From Betaproteobacteria bacterium (GTDB taxonomy: Bacteria; Pseudomonadota; Gammaproteobacteria; Burkholderiales; Rhodocyclaceae), in the NCBI GenBank assembly GCA_016234745.1, contig JACRAR010000074.1:496001-560000 (forward strand): DNA of 64,000 nt, in the 5' to 3' direction. Positions 52,357 through 61,208 of the stretch are shown here, in pieces; positions within the stretch are counted from its first letter, which is position 1; each line of letters opens with the position of its first letter. Made by a program: the position numbers and the translations under genes. The notes beneath the pieces are model-generated. The model was given only the letters and a program-made list of their open reading frames with translations, was not told the origin of the DNA and ran no database searches.

Positions 52357-54098
52357 GACGGACTCACTTTTCGTCCCGGCTTGGTCGCATCGGCCCCGCG
52401 CAACTCCTTCATCTGGGTGCGGCCGCGCGACAACTCTCCTTCGTGACTTTGCGTGGAGCGCACCAGCAAAGCCTTCTCAACCTGTTTTGCCACCAACTCC
52501 GTCTGTAGCGATTTCAAGCGCACCTCAAGCTCGGCTTCCTCGGCATCGAGCCTGACGCGCTTGAGCTTCGCGGCGGCCTCGGCCGCCTCATGCGCGACCC
52601 GCTCGGTGCGTTCCTTTTCCCAACGCAGCGTGCCCATCAACACCTCGCCGCCGGCCGTGTAGGTGTCGGTCAGCGTCACTCCCGCATCGCTGAGGATCAG
52701 CTCGCGCACCTGATTCGAATGCGCCGTGCCGCGCGACTTGACGATCGACAGGCCGCGGTTGCGCTCGCCGGCCTGCACCAGGTAGTTGAGGTGGATCCAG
52801 GTGTCTGCCAGCGTCGAGATCTGCAGCGGCGAGCCGCTCTCCGTCCGGTTTGACATCTCATCGAGCAGACTGGTGCACATCAGGGTGATGCCGTTGCCCT
52901 TGGACCAGTCGATCAAGCGGTCCGCCACGCTTTGCGCGGTCAAGTCATTACTTGATTTGTACCATGTCGACACTGGATCGATTACCAGGCAGCGGGTGTC
53001 ATGCTCCTGTGCCAGCGTCTTGATGCGCACCAGGTAGGTTTCGGCGCTGCCGGCGATGGAGCGCGCCGAGATCATGCGCAAGCAGCCGTTTTTCACGTAT
53101 CGATCCAACTGAATGCCTACTGAGGCGAGATTGCGGACCACCTCGTTACAATCCGAATCGAAACTGACGAACATGGTGCGCTCGTTGCGCCGGCAGGCCG
53201 CCTCAGCGAACGCCGCGCTCAAGGTGGTCTTGGCGGTGCCGGAAAAGCCGGTGATCAGCACGCTGGCGCCGCGGTAGTAACCGCCGCCGAGCATGGTATC
53301 GAGCCGTTCCACGCCACTCGAAACGCGCTCGTTGCTGACCTTGGCGTCCATTCGGACTGGTGTGTGCGGGACGGCAACTTCCAACCCGCTGGCGCCGATC
53401 AGGAACGGTGATTCATTTTCATCGAAGCTGGAACCGCGATACTTCTGCACGCGCAGATTGCGGTGCGACACGCCCAGCACCACGCTGTGGTTGAGGATCA
53501 CCGCACAGTCCACCATGAATTGCATGAAGCCGAACGGCTGCTCGATGATGGCGCTCGCATCATCCCCGCCCAACTTGGCGGTGATGATGCCCGTCAGTTT
53601 GCGCGTCAACAGCCACTCATGCAGCCGGTAGATCTCGCGCCGTTTCGTTGCCGGGTCGGGCAGCAGCGCCAAGACCACATCCAGGGCGTCGAAGACGATG
53701 CGGCGCGCTCCCATTTCCTTGATCTGAGCCTCCAGCGCCGCCAGCATCCCGCCGAGATCGAAATCTCCCGACTGGATCAGGTCGGGCTGCGGCTGGGCAT
53801 CCAGGAAGAATAGTTGCTTTTTTTGCAACGCCGCGAGCTTCCAGCCGAAGCTTGCCGCATTGGCCACGATGCGCTGCGAGGTTTCCTCGAAAGCGACAAA
53901 GATGCCCGGCTCCTTACCCGCCTGCGCGCCATGAACCAGGAATTGCAACGCGAATACGGTCTTGCCGGAACCGGGTCCGCCTACCAGCAGCGTGGTGCGG
54001 CCGTGCGGCAAACCGCCGCCGGTGATTTCATCGAAACCGGTGATTCCGGTAGAGGCTTTGCTTGACGCTTTCACAAGTGTAGATGGGACAGTCTTCAT
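52353..54098 (-). CDS. kaiC: Circadian clock ATPase/kinase KaiC homologue
   Basis: A 581-aa double-domain RecA-like protein. The frame is open to 54350, but ATG 54098 sits behind AAGGA and starts MKTVPSTLVKASSKAS. CI: Walker A GGPGSGKT (residues 40-47), catalytic glutamates E71-E72 (VAFEETSQRI). CII: Walker A GFSGTAKT (284-291) but the glutamate pair is replaced by D314-S315 (VSFDSDCNEV). The phosphorylation dyad is kept: S428-T429 in LQISTLADTW aligns with S431/T432 of cyanobacterial KaiC, with Ser423 at the place of T426. The last 75 residues form a charged coiled coil instead of the short KaiC tail. First gene of the kai operon. Confidence 0.92.
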   Translation of the reverse strand: MKTVPSTLVKASSKASTGITGFDEITGGGLPHGRTTLLVGGPGSGKTVFALQFLVHGAQAGKEPGIFVAFEETSQRIVANAASFGWKLAALQKKQLFFLDAQPQPDLIQSGDFDLGGMLAALEAQIKEMGARRIVFDALDVVLALLPDPATKRREIYRLHEWLLTRKLTGIITAKLGGDDASAIIEQPFGFMQFMVDCAVILNHSVVLGVSHRNLRVQKYRGSSFDENESPFLIGASGLEVAVPHTPVRMDAKVSNERVSSGVERLDTMLGGGYYRGASVLITGFSGTAKTTLSAAFAEAACRRNERTMFVSFDSDCNEVVRNLASVGIQLDRYVKNGCLRMISARSIAGSAETYLVRIKTLAQEHDTRCLVIDPVSTWYKSSNDLTAQSVADRLIDWSKGNGITLMCTSLLDEMSNRTESGSPLQISTLADTWIHLNYLVQAGERNRGLSIVKSRGTAHSNQVRELILSDAGVTLTDTYTAGGEVLMGTLRWEKERTERVAHEAAEAAAKLKRVRLDAEEAELEVRLKSLQTELVAKQVEKALLVRSTQSHEGELSRGRTQMKELRGADATKPGRKVSPS

Positions 54099-54460
54099 CC
54101 TGTTTCCTTCAGAAAACACAAGCAAAAAGTCGCTAGCATTTGGAACGCGAGCAGATACGCGCCGCCTCTTGCCAATGCGTGGAAAACAGTCATATCTCCC
54201 CAATAATGGCAGCATGCGTCGGTTTCTTGTGGCGGTCTGTGCGGTAGGACACGCAACCTTCGTTGTGCTCAGGTCCGCAAGGCAGGAGCGGGGAATTTGG
54301 CTCAGAATTATTGCCAGTGCTTTTGTCATGTAAGAATAGCGACATCCCATGCGACCCTGGACGCTGGGCTAGAATGTGCGAAGGTACACCCGGCGATCTT
54401 TGGGCTAAGAATTAACAGCCTGGCGTATGAAGCTACAAAGTTTTTTGAGGAGGTTTCACC
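54099..54460. promoter_or_regulatory. Divergent intergenic region between kaiC and gltI
   Basis: 362 bases that must hold the kai operon promoter (minus) and the gltIJKL promoter (plus). The frame of kaiC stays open across 54100-54350, but the translation there looks non-coding (Cys/Arg-rich, no family match). Strong ribosome sites lie at both ends: GAAGGAA before kaiC and TGAGGAGG at about 54446-54453 before gltI. I see no certain -35/-10 pair and no terminator. Confidence 0.45.
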
Positions 54461-55357
54461 ATGACCAAACTACAATTTATCTTGGCAACCGCGATCGTCG
54501 TCGGCATTGCCATGACACCTGTGTCGGCCCAGGAAAGCGCCACACTGAAAAAAATCAAGGACAGCGGCACGATTTCCCTGGGCCATCGCGAGTCCTCCAT
54601 TCCCTTCTCCTATTACGATGACAAGCAGCAGGTAATCGGCTATTCGCACGAGTTAATGCTCAAGGTCGTCGATGCGGTCAAGGCCGAGTTGAAGCTGGCC
54701 AAGCTGGATACCAGATTGATGCCGGTCACTTCGCAGAATCGCATTCCCCTGGTGCAGAACGGCACGGTGGATATCGAATGCGGTTCCACCACCAACAATA
54801 CCGAACGGCAGAAGCAAGTCGCTTTCTCCAACACCATTTTCATCATCGGCACCCGTTTGATGACCAGGAAAGATTCCGGCATCAAGGATTTTCCTGATCT
54901 GGCCGGCAAGAATGTCGTGACCACCGCCGGCACGACTTCCGAACGCCTATTGCGCAAGCTCAATGAGGACAAGAAACTCAACATGAACATCATCAGCGCC
55001 AAGGATCACGGCGAGTCCTTCCTGACCCTCGAGACCGGCCGGGCAGTGGCTTTCATGATGGACGATGCGCTGTTGTATGGTGAAATGGCCAAAGCCAAGC
55101 GCGCCGGCGATTGGGCCGTGGTTGGCACGCCGCAATCGCGCGAAGCTTATGGCTGCATGCTGCGCAAGGATGATCCGGGATTCAAGAAAATTGTCGACAG
55201 CGCCATCGCCAAGGCCATGACCTCGGGTGAAGCAGAGCGCGTTTACAACAAATGGTTCATGAACCCCATACCGCCCAAGGGGCTCAACCTGAATTTTGTG
55301 CTGAGCGAAGACATGAAGGCCTTGTTCAAAAATCCCAACGACAAGGCTTTCGAATAA
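54461..55357 (+). CDS. gltI: Glutamate/aspartate ABC transporter substrate-binding protein
   Basis: Periplasmic solute-binding protein of 298 aa with signal peptide MTKLQFILATAIVVGIAMT, cleaved near VSAQE. Family features: LKKIKDSGTISLGHRESSIPFSYYD, the ligand-binding DIECGSTTNNTERQKQVAFS (about residue 100), GKNVVTTAGTTSERLL and FMMDDALLYGEMAKAK. These match GltI/DEBP, which binds L-glutamate and L-aspartate. A very good ribosome site (GAGGAGG) precedes the ATG. The permeases follow after 53 bases. High expression is expected for a binding protein. Confidence 0.92.
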   Translation: MTKLQFILATAIVVGIAMTPVSAQESATLKKIKDSGTISLGHRESSIPFSYYDDKQQVIGYSHELMLKVVDAVKAELKLAKLDTRLMPVTSQNRIPLVQNGTVDIECGSTTNNTERQKQVAFSNTIFIIGTRLMTRKDSGIKDFPDLAGKNVVTTAGTTSERLLRKLNEDKKLNMNIISAKDHGESFLTLETGRAVAFMMDDALLYGEMAKAKRAGDWAVVGTPQSREAYGCMLRKDDPGFKKIVDSAIAKAMTSGEAERVYNKWFMNPIPPKGLNLNFVLSEDMKALFKNPNDKAFE

Positions 55358-55410
55358 GCACGGGAACCGCAGGATAGACATTCCTGCCGTCTGCGGATAA
55401 ACCCGGAATC

Positions 55411-56148
55411 ATGGGCTACCACTGGAACTGGGCGGTGCTGCTGGCACCGACACCTTCCGGGGGTGTGACCTACCTGGACTGGTTGTTGTCCGGGTTGAAA
55501 GTGACGGTGGCGCTGTCGTTGTCATCCTGGATCCTGGCCCTCGTGCTGGGTTCGATCATGGGTGTCCTGCGCACCGTGCCCAACCGCTGGCTCTCGGGGA
55601 TCGCCAGCGCTTACGTGGAAATTTTCCGCAACATTCCGCTGCTGGTGCAGCTTTTCATCTGGTATTTCGTCTTGCCCGAATTGTTGCCGGTCGGCATTGG
55701 CACTGCTTTCAAGCAACTCGACCCGATGCTGCAGCAGTTTCTTTCGGCCTGGATCTGTCTCGGCTTTTTTACCAGCGCCCGGGTGTGCGAACAGGTTCGT
55801 GCCGGCATCGGTTCCCTGCCGCGCGGCCAGAAAAGTGCCGCCCTGGCCCTGGGCTTCACGCTGCCGCAAACCTATCGCTTCGTGCTGGTGCCGATGGCTT
55901 TCCGCCTCATTGTGCCGCCGCTCACCTCCGAGTTTCTGAATATTTTCAAGAACTCCGCGGTGTGTTCGACCATCGGCCTGCTCGAACTGGCAGCGCAGGG
56001 CCGGCAACTGGTGGATTACACAGCCCAGGCGTACGAGTCCTTCATCGCCGTGACGCTGTTGTACGTGCTGATCAATGTCGTTGTCATGGTGGCAATGCGC
56101 AAGGTCGAAGAGCGCACTCGCGTGCCCGGCTACATGGGAGGAAAGTAG
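55411..56148 (+). CDS. gltJ: Glutamate/aspartate ABC transporter permease GltJ
   Basis: A 245-aa inner-membrane permease of the polar amino acid (HisMQ) type, about five helices. N-terminal [29 protein letters not shown] and [24 protein letters not shown] match GltJ. The EAA-like cytoplasmic loop is [21 protein letters not shown] (about residue 131), which docks on the ATPase. It lies 4 bases before gltK. Confidence 0.92.
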   Translation: MGYHWNWAVLLAPTPSGGVTYLDWLLSGLKVTVALSLSSWILALVLGSIMGVLRTVPNRWLSGIASAYVEIFRNIPLLVQLFIWYFVLPELLPVGIGTAFKQLDPMLQQFLSAWICLGFFTSARVCEQVRAGIGSLPRGQKSAALALGFTLPQTYRFVLVPMAFRLIVPPLTSEFLNIFKNSAVCSTIGLLELAAQGRQLVDYTAQAYESFIAVTLLYVLINVVVMVAMRKVEERTRVPGYMGGK

Positions 56149-56152
56149 CCGC

Positions 56153-56830
56153 ATGTATGAATTCGACTGGAGTTCGATTCCCGGTGCGCTACCTTTCCTC
56201 TGGCGGGGTATGTGCATATCCCTGGAAATTACACTGACTGCGATTGGTGTCGGCATTCTTTGGGGCACCCTGCTGGCGCTGATGCGCTTGTCGAAGCTGC
56301 GAGTGCTGGGCTGGTTCGCCGCCGGTTACGTCAATCTGTTCCGTTCGGTGCCGCTGGTGATGGTGCTGTTGTGGTTCTTCCTGATCGTGCCGCAACTGCT
56401 GGAGAAGCTGCTCGGCCTGCCGCCCGGCAGCGATGCCCGGCTATCCTCGGCCATCGTCGGCTTTGCCCTGTTCGAGTCGGCCTATTACTCCGAGATCATC
56501 CGCGCCGGCATCCAGAGCGTGCCGAAGGGCCAGGCCTCCGCCGCCTATGCCCTTGGCATGACTTACGGGCAGGCCATGCAGCTGGTGATCCTGCCGCAGG
56601 CTTTCCGAAACATGGTGCCGCTGCTGCTGACCCAGGCCATCATTTTGTTCCAGGACACGTCGCTGGTGTATGTCAGCGCTCTCGCCGATTTCTTCGGTGC
56701 CGCCTACAAGGTCGGCGATCGCGACGGCCGGCTGGTGGAACTGCTACTGTTCGCCGGAGCCGTGTACTTTGTCATCTGCTATTCCGCTTCGCTGCTGGTC
56801 AAGCGTTTCCAGAAAGGGACGAGTGCATGA
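56153..56830 (+). CDS. gltK: Glutamate/aspartate ABC transporter permease GltK
   Basis: A 225-aa permease, partner of GltJ. The frame is open further upstream, but ATG 56153 gives the canonical [19 protein letters not shown]. The EAA-like loop is [21 protein letters not shown] (about residue 120), preceded by [17 protein letters not shown]. It overlaps gltL by 4 bases (ATGA), so the ATPase is translationally coupled. Confidence 0.92.
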   Translation: MYEFDWSSIPGALPFLWRGMCISLEITLTAIGVGILWGTLLALMRLSKLRVLGWFAAGYVNLFRSVPLVMVLLWFFLIVPQLLEKLLGLPPGSDARLSSAIVGFALFESAYYSEIIRAGIQSVPKGQASAAYALGMTYGQAMQLVILPQAFRNMVPLLLTQAIILFQDTSLVYVSALADFFGAAYKVGDRDGRLVELLLFAGAVYFVICYSASLLVKRFQKGTSA

Positions 56831-57555
56831 TTTCGATAAGGAATGTCAGCAAGCATTACGGCAGTTTCCAGGTGCTGGCCGACTGTTCTACCGAAGTGGC
56901 CAAGGGTGAAGTCATCGTGGTGTGCGGGCCTTCCGGATCGGGCAAGTCGACCCTCATCAAGTGCGTCAACGGCCTCGAGCCTTTTCAACAGGGAGAGATC
57001 TGGCTCAATGGCATCTCCGTCGGCGATCCCAAGACTAATTTGCCCAGGTTGCGCGCCCATGTCGGCATGGTCTTCCAGAATTTCGAGCTGTTTCCGCACA
57101 TGAGCATCATCGACAACCTCACGGTCGCCCAGGTCAAGGTGCTGGGGCGCAATTTGGATGAGTCGACCAATAAGAGCTTGAAGCTGCTCGACCGCGTCGG
57201 GCTCAAGACGCAGGCAGGAAAATTCCCCGGCCAGCTGTCCGGCGGCCAGCAGCAGCGCGTGGCGATAGCGCGCGCCTTGTGCATGGATCCCATCTGCATG
57301 CTGTTCGACGAGCCGACCTCGGCGCTCGATCCCGAGATGATCAACGAGGTGCTCGACGTGATGGTGGAACTGGCCAGGGAAGGCATGACCATGATGGTGG
57401 TGACGCATGAAATGGGCTTTGCGCGCAAGGTGGCGCATCGCGTGATTTTCATGGATCACGGTCGCATCATCGAGGATGCAGGCAAGGAAGACTTTTTTGG
57501 TACCCCGCGTTCAGAGCGGGCGCAAGTGTTTCTGTCCAAGATCCTGCAGCACTGA
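56827..57555 (+). CDS. gltL: Glutamate/aspartate ABC transporter ATP-binding protein GltL
   Basis: A 242-aa ATPase of polar amino acid importers. Walker [20 protein letters not shown] (about residue 37), Q-loop [15 protein letters not shown], signature [18 protein letters not shown], Walker [15 protein letters not shown] and the switch [21 protein letters not shown] are intact. Length is typical. It ends the gltIJKL operon; no clear terminator is seen in the 41 bases before the convergent MgtC-family gene. Confidence 0.94.
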   Translation: MISIRNVSKHYGSFQVLADCSTEVAKGEVIVVCGPSGSGKSTLIKCVNGLEPFQQGEIWLNGISVGDPKTNLPRLRAHVGMVFQNFELFPHMSIIDNLTVAQVKVLGRNLDESTNKSLKLLDRVGLKTQAGKFPGQLSGGQQQRVAIARALCMDPICMLFDEPTSALDPEMINEVLDVMVELAREGMTMMVVTHEMGFARKVAHRVIFMDHGRIIEDAGKEDFFGTPRSERAQVFLSKILQH

Positions 57556-57596
57556 GTACGGCGGAAGTTTCCCCGGTGGTTGAGGCGAAACTGTTC

Positions 57597-58385
57597 TCAA
57601 TTGCGGGCAGGTGACAAATTGAATTTTTCGACGCCTTCAAATAGCGCGAGTTCGCTGGCAAGAGCGGTTATCGGCGCCGCGGCGCCTTTGGTTACGGCGA
57701 CTGCCACAAAATGCCATTCAGACTGTTCGTCCGTATACGCAATCGAGATCGTTCCCCCGGCTATTTCGTACCCCCGCTCGAGCGCTGCGCGGCGAAGCAC
57801 GTCCTCATGCGGAACGAAACCCTTCCGGAAGCGCATATCAATGGAGACGGCCTGACGCGAAGGCAGCCAGCCTTCAAGGCGAGAAATCCACATCATGCAT
57901 GCCGCAGAGAGCAGTGTGAGCAGAATGGCTGCGGCGTAAAACCCGACGCCAACCAGGATGCCGATAGCTGAAGACGCCCAAATTGAGGCTGCCGTGGTCA
58001 GGCCGCTGATGTTCAGGCCCTCTTTCATGATCACGCCAGCACCGAGAAAGCCAATGCCGGTCACAACACCTTGAATGACACGCGTCGGATCAGCAGTCGC
58101 GATCAGGTTGGCATGTCCGCCAAACCAGAAAGACGGATAGCCGGTAATCACGGTCAGCGCCGCCGATGCCATGCATACGAGGCCGTAGGTGCGCATGCCG
58201 GCGGCACGGCCATGGTATGACCTCTCGTAGCCTACGATCAACCCCAGCAGCAAGGCCCCGAAGAGATTCATGAAAACGAGGATGCTGGTTGCGACCTCGG
58301 GCAGTGACCAGTAGGCGGCAAGAGATTCAAATGAGAGTGCGTTCACGTTGGACTCGCGAGTGGGTTGGGTATCTGATGAAGACAA
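57597..58385 (-). CDS. MgtC/SapB-family membrane protein
   Basis: A 262-aa protein with a conserved MgtC membrane domain (about residues 38-165). It shows GLIVGYERSYHGRAAGMRTYG, GVVTGIGFLGAGVIMKEG and NISGLTTAASIWASSAIGI. An ACT-like soluble C-terminal domain follows (about 175-255). The start is uncertain: TTG 58385 or GTG 58346, no ATG precedes the first helix. MgtC proteins act in Mg adaptation and virulence in Salmonella and others; the biochemical role is unsettled. It is transcribed alone, divergent from dsbB. Confidence 0.85.
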   Translation of the reverse strand: MSSSDTQPTRESNVNALSFESLAAYWSLPEVATSILVFMNLFGALLLGLIVGYERSYHGRAAGMRTYGLVCMASAALTVITGYPSFWFGGHANLIATADPTRVIQGVVTGIGFLGAGVIMKEGLNISGLTTAASIWASSAIGILVGVGFYAAAILLTLLSAACMMWISRLEGWLPSRQAVSIDMRFRKGFVPHEDVLRRAALERGYEIAGGTISIAYTDEQSEWHFVAVAVTKGAAAPITALASELALFEGVEKFNLSPARN

Positions 58386-58443
58386 TCTTTGTTTTGTGGC
58401 TATTGCGGCAAATCTTATAGCAAGTGGCGCAGAATGGGGCTGA

Positions 58444-58449
58444 TATAAT
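58444..58449 (+). promoter_or_regulatory. Perfect -10 box (TATAAT) of dsbB
   Basis: TATAAT matches the consensus at all six positions and ends 8 bases before the dsbB ATG at 58458. At 17 bp upstream the -35 region (CAAGTG) is poor. A leader of only a few bases is predicted. Confidence 0.5.
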
Positions 58450-58457
58450 TTGAAGCG

Positions 58458-58943
58458 ATGACTTCCTCACCACGTTTCCCTTTCGCCGTCGTGATGATCG
58501 TCGCAGCCTGCATGGTTGGCGGCGGCGTCATATTGCAGCAAACCCTGCGTATCGCAGCATGCCCGCTCTGCATCCTGCAACGCATGCTGGCGCTGCTGCT
58601 CTTTTGTTCTGCTGCTTTGGGATGGTTCTTCAATGACCGCCGCGCGGGACGTGCAGCAGTTAGCCTGCTGATGCTCGCCTGGACTGCTGCCGGCATGTTC
58701 GTGGCAGGGTACCAGACTTATCTTCAGCGCTTCGCCCGCAATGTTCAGTGCAGCGGCGCTGCAGCCTGGTGGGAATTGCTGGTCGATTGGGCGGGCGAAC
58801 AAGTTCCGCTGCTGTTTTACGCCAGCGGGTTGTGTTCCGACCCTGCCTGGAAATTCATCGGGCTTTCGATTGCCGAGTGGTCGCTGGTTTTGTTCAGTGG
58901 GCTTACCGTGCTAGCGCTGCACAGCCTCTTGCGGCGCAACTGA
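58458..58943 (+). CDS. dsbB: Disulfide bond formation protein B
   Basis: Inner-membrane quinone reductase that reoxidises DsbA. The 161-aa product has four membrane helices. The first periplasmic Cys pair is in ACPLCILQRML (about residues 35-38); the second pair is NVQCSG (about 97) and SGLCSDPAW (about 122). QRFARNVQCSG and the Trp-rich spacing fit betaproteobacterial DsbB. No Shine-Dalgarno precedes the ATG. A bidirectional terminator follows 7 bases after the stop. Confidence 0.93.
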   Translation: MTSSPRFPFAVVMIVAACMVGGGVILQQTLRIAACPLCILQRMLALLLFCSAALGWFFNDRRAGRAAVSLLMLAWTAAGMFVAGYQTYLQRFARNVQCSGAAAWWELLVDWAGEQVPLLFYASGLCSDPAWKFIGLSIAEWSLVLFSGLTVLALHSLLRRN

Positions 58944-58950
58944 GGCAAAC

Positions 58951-58979
58951 AAAAAAGCCAGGGGACCCCTGGCTTTTTT
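58951..58979. terminator. Bidirectional terminator between dsbB and rplQ
   Basis: AAAAAAGCCAGGG (58951-58963) pairs with CCCTGGCTTTTTT (58967-58979). The symmetric A-run/T-run allows it to end both dsbB (plus) and the ribosomal operon after rplQ (minus). Confidence 0.88.
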
Positions 58980-58994
58980 ACGCGCTGTTCCTGA

Positions 58995-59390
58995 TTATTC
59001 GGCCGCAGCGGGTGCCGTTTCCTCGACACGTTCCGGCTGGTCGAGCAGTTCGACCAGCGCCATCGGGGCGTTATCGCCAATACGGAAACCCATTTTGAGG
59101 ATGCGTAAGTAGCCGCCGTTACGCTGCGCGTAGCGTGGACCGATTTCCGCAAACAGTTTGACGACCACCTCGCGGTCGCGCAAACGGTCGAATGCCAGGC
59201 GGCGGTTGGCCAGGCTGGGTTTTTTGCCCAGCGTGATCATCGGTTCCACAACACGGCGCAGTTCCTTGGCCTTGGGCAGGGTGGTTTTGATGGTTTCATG
59301 GCGCAACAAAGAGTTGGTCATGTTGCGCAACATCGCCAGTCGATGTGCTGATGTGCGATTAAGCTTTCGCAAGCCGTTACCGTGACGCAT
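58995..59390 (-). CDS. rplQ: 50S ribosomal protein L17
   Basis: L17 of the large subunit, 131 aa. The start [20 protein letters not shown] and [29 protein letters not shown] are canonical. The C-terminus has a short Ala/Glu tail ([11 protein letters not shown]). Last gene of the cluster, 75 bases after rpoA and directly before a terminator. Confidence 0.97.
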   Translation of the reverse strand: MRHGNGLRKLNRTSAHRLAMLRNMTNSLLRHETIKTTLPKAKELRRVVEPMITLGKKPSLANRRLAFDRLRDREVVVKLFAEIGPRYAQRNGGYLRILKMGFRIGDNAPMALVELLDQPERVEETAPAAAE

Positions 59391-59465
59391 GATGCTACCT
59401 CGTATTTATGCGGCTGCCGCGCAGTGCAAGCAACCGGTTAATCGTTATCGAGAGTGCTGCTCAAA

Positions 59466-60446
59466 TTAAGACAACTTCTCCAGACCCAGCGGCGGCCAGC
59501 TTTCCAGTTTCATGCCCAGGGTCAGGCCGCGCGAGGCAAGGACTTCCTTGATTTCGTTGAGCGACTTGCGACCGAGATTGGGCGTCTTCAAGAGTTCCGC
59601 CTCGGTGCGCTGGATCAGGTCGCCAATGTAATAGATATTCTCGGCTTTGAGACAGTTGGCCGAACGCACCGTCAGTTCAAGATCGTCGACCGGGCGCAGC
59701 AGAATCGGATCGACCGCGGTTTGCTTCGGCGATTCGATGGACATCGGCGTACCTTCGAGGTCGGCAAAAACCGACAATTGATCCATTAGGATGCGGGCCG
59801 CGTAACGGATCGCCTCTTCGGGATCGATCGAGCCGTTGGTCTCGATGTCGATGATGAGTTTGTCCAGGTCGGTACGCTGTTCGACGCGAGCCGATTCCAC
59901 CGCGTAGCTCACGCGACTGACCGGGCTGAACGAAGCATCCAGCATGATATGGCCGATGCCCTTGGTTTCCTTGTCGCTCGGTCTTTGGGTAGCCGGAATA
60001 TAACCGCGGCCGGCCTCAATCTTGATCTGCATGTCGAGTTTGCCGCCCGGCGCAACGTGCGCAATGACGTGGTCCGGATTGATGATTTCGACGTCGTGCG
60101 TGACTTCGATATCGCCTGCGGTCACCACGCCTTCGCCTTTGCGCGACAGGTTCAGCAGCGCTTCGGAACGGTTGTGCAGCTTCAGCACCACGCCCTTGAT
60201 ATTGAGCAGGATGTCGACAACATCCTCTCGAACACCGTCGAGCGTCGAGTACTCGTGCAACACGCCTTCGATCGCTGCTTCAGTGGGGGCATAGCCTGGC
60301 ATGGAGGAAAGCAGGATACGCCGCAGGGCATTGCCCAATGTATGGCCATAGCCGCGCTCGAAAGGCTCCATGACTACGCGCGCATGCACTGGAGAAAGTG
60401 TTTGGACGTCGATGATACGCGGTTTTAGAAGTGCGCTGCTTTGCAT
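59466..60446 (-). CDS. rpoA: RNA polymerase alpha subunit
   Basis: Alpha subunit, the scaffold for RNA polymerase assembly and target of activators. Two ATGs lie 6 bases apart. I chose 60446 because AGAGG is then 8 bases upstream and the product begins [15 protein letters not shown], the usual betaproteobacterial start (326 aa). N-terminal domain: [40 protein letters not shown]-terminal domain (about residues 245-326): [31 protein letters not shown] and [14 protein letters not shown]. Fully typical. Confidence 0.97.
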   Translation of the reverse strand: MQSSALLKPRIIDVQTLSPVHARVVMEPFERGYGHTLGNALRRILLSSMPGYAPTEAAIEGVLHEYSTLDGVREDVVDILLNIKGVVLKLHNRSEALLNLSRKGEGVVTAGDIEVTHDVEIINPDHVIAHVAPGGKLDMQIKIEAGRGYIPATQRPSDKETKGIGHIMLDASFSPVSRVSYAVESARVEQRTDLDKLIIDIETNGSIDPEEAIRYAARILMDQLSVFADLEGTPMSIESPKQTAVDPILLRPVDDLELTVRSANCLKAENIYYIGDLIQRTEAELLKTPNLGRKSLNEIKEVLASRGLTLGMKLESWPPLGLEKLS

Positions 60447-60526
60447 CTGCATTTCCTCTGAATGGAAGGGTTTCAGGCGAGGGCTGAGTTAACTGGAATA
60501 ACCCGCAACCGGCCGGAGAATATCTG

Positions 60527-61156
60527 TTAGCGCGAATAGAGTTCGACGATCAGGCCTTCGTTCAGCGTCGCTGGTAGCTCGGTACGTTGTGGATAAGCCT
60601 TGAAAGTGCCTTTACCGGCTTTGGTGTCGACTTCGATCCACTCCGGAAAGCCACGTGACTCAGCGGCCTCAAGCGCAGCCTTGGTACGCAACTGGGCGCG
60701 GGCGCTGTCGGTGAGTTGGATCACGTCGCCGGGACGCACACCATAGGACGGAATATTGACGCGCCGGCCGTTGACCAGAACACCATTGTGCCGCACCACT
60801 TGCCGGGATTCGGCGCGCGATCCGCCAAAGCCCATGCGGTAGGCAACAGTGTCGAGGCGGCCTTCCAGCAGTTGCAGCAGGTTCTCGCCGGTTTGCCCCT
60901 TGCGGCTCTCTGCAGTTGCAAAAGTCTTGCGGAACTGGCGCTCGAGCACGCCATAAATGCGGCGCACCTTTTGCTTTTCGCGCAATTGTGTGCCATAGCC
61001 CGACAGACGCTGCCCGGACTTCTGGCCATGCTGGCCGGGGGCATAGGCGCGGCGCTCGACCGAACATTTGTCGGTGAAGCACTTCTCGGCCTTCAGAAAC
61101 AGCTTCTCGCCTTCACGACGGCATTGACGGCATTTGGGATCAAGATTACGAGCCAC
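60527..61156 (-). CDS. rpsD: 30S ribosomal protein S4
   Basis: S4 of the small subunit, a primary 16S rRNA binder, 209 aa. The N-terminus carries four cysteines in [12 protein letters not shown] and KCFTDKC, the zinc-binding C-plus form. The S4 RNA-binding domain is [21 protein letters not shown] with [17 protein letters not shown]. In E. coli S4 autoregulates the alpha operon; no site can be named here. Confidence 0.97.
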   Translation of the reverse strand: MARNLDPKCRQCRREGEKLFLKAEKCFTDKCSVERRAYAPGQHGQKSGQRLSGYGTQLREKQKVRRIYGVLERQFRKTFATAESRKGQTGENLLQLLEGRLDTVAYRMGFGGSRAESRQVVRHNGVLVNGRRVNIPSYGVRPGDVIQLTDSARAQLRTKAALEAAESRGFPEWIEVDTKAGKGTFKAYPQRTELPATLNEGLIVELYSR

Positions 61157-61208
61157 GGTTTACTCCTTGAATTCAGACAACGACATAGTCAATCGGAATG
61201 GACTATGT

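Noticed and set aside
54298-54318. Sigma-54-like element (TTGGCTC...TTGCC) before gltI
   Set aside because: The GG-to-GC distance is two bases too long for a -24/-12 promoter.
54099-54350. Upstream extension of KaiC by 84 residues
   Set aside because: The frame is open by chance; the extra segment is Cys/Arg-rich with no homology, and a good Shine-Dalgarno precedes ATG 54098.
59481-60452. RpoA start at the ATG 60452
   Set aside because: The Shine-Dalgarno would be only two bases away; ATG 60446 has proper spacing and gives the usual N-terminus.
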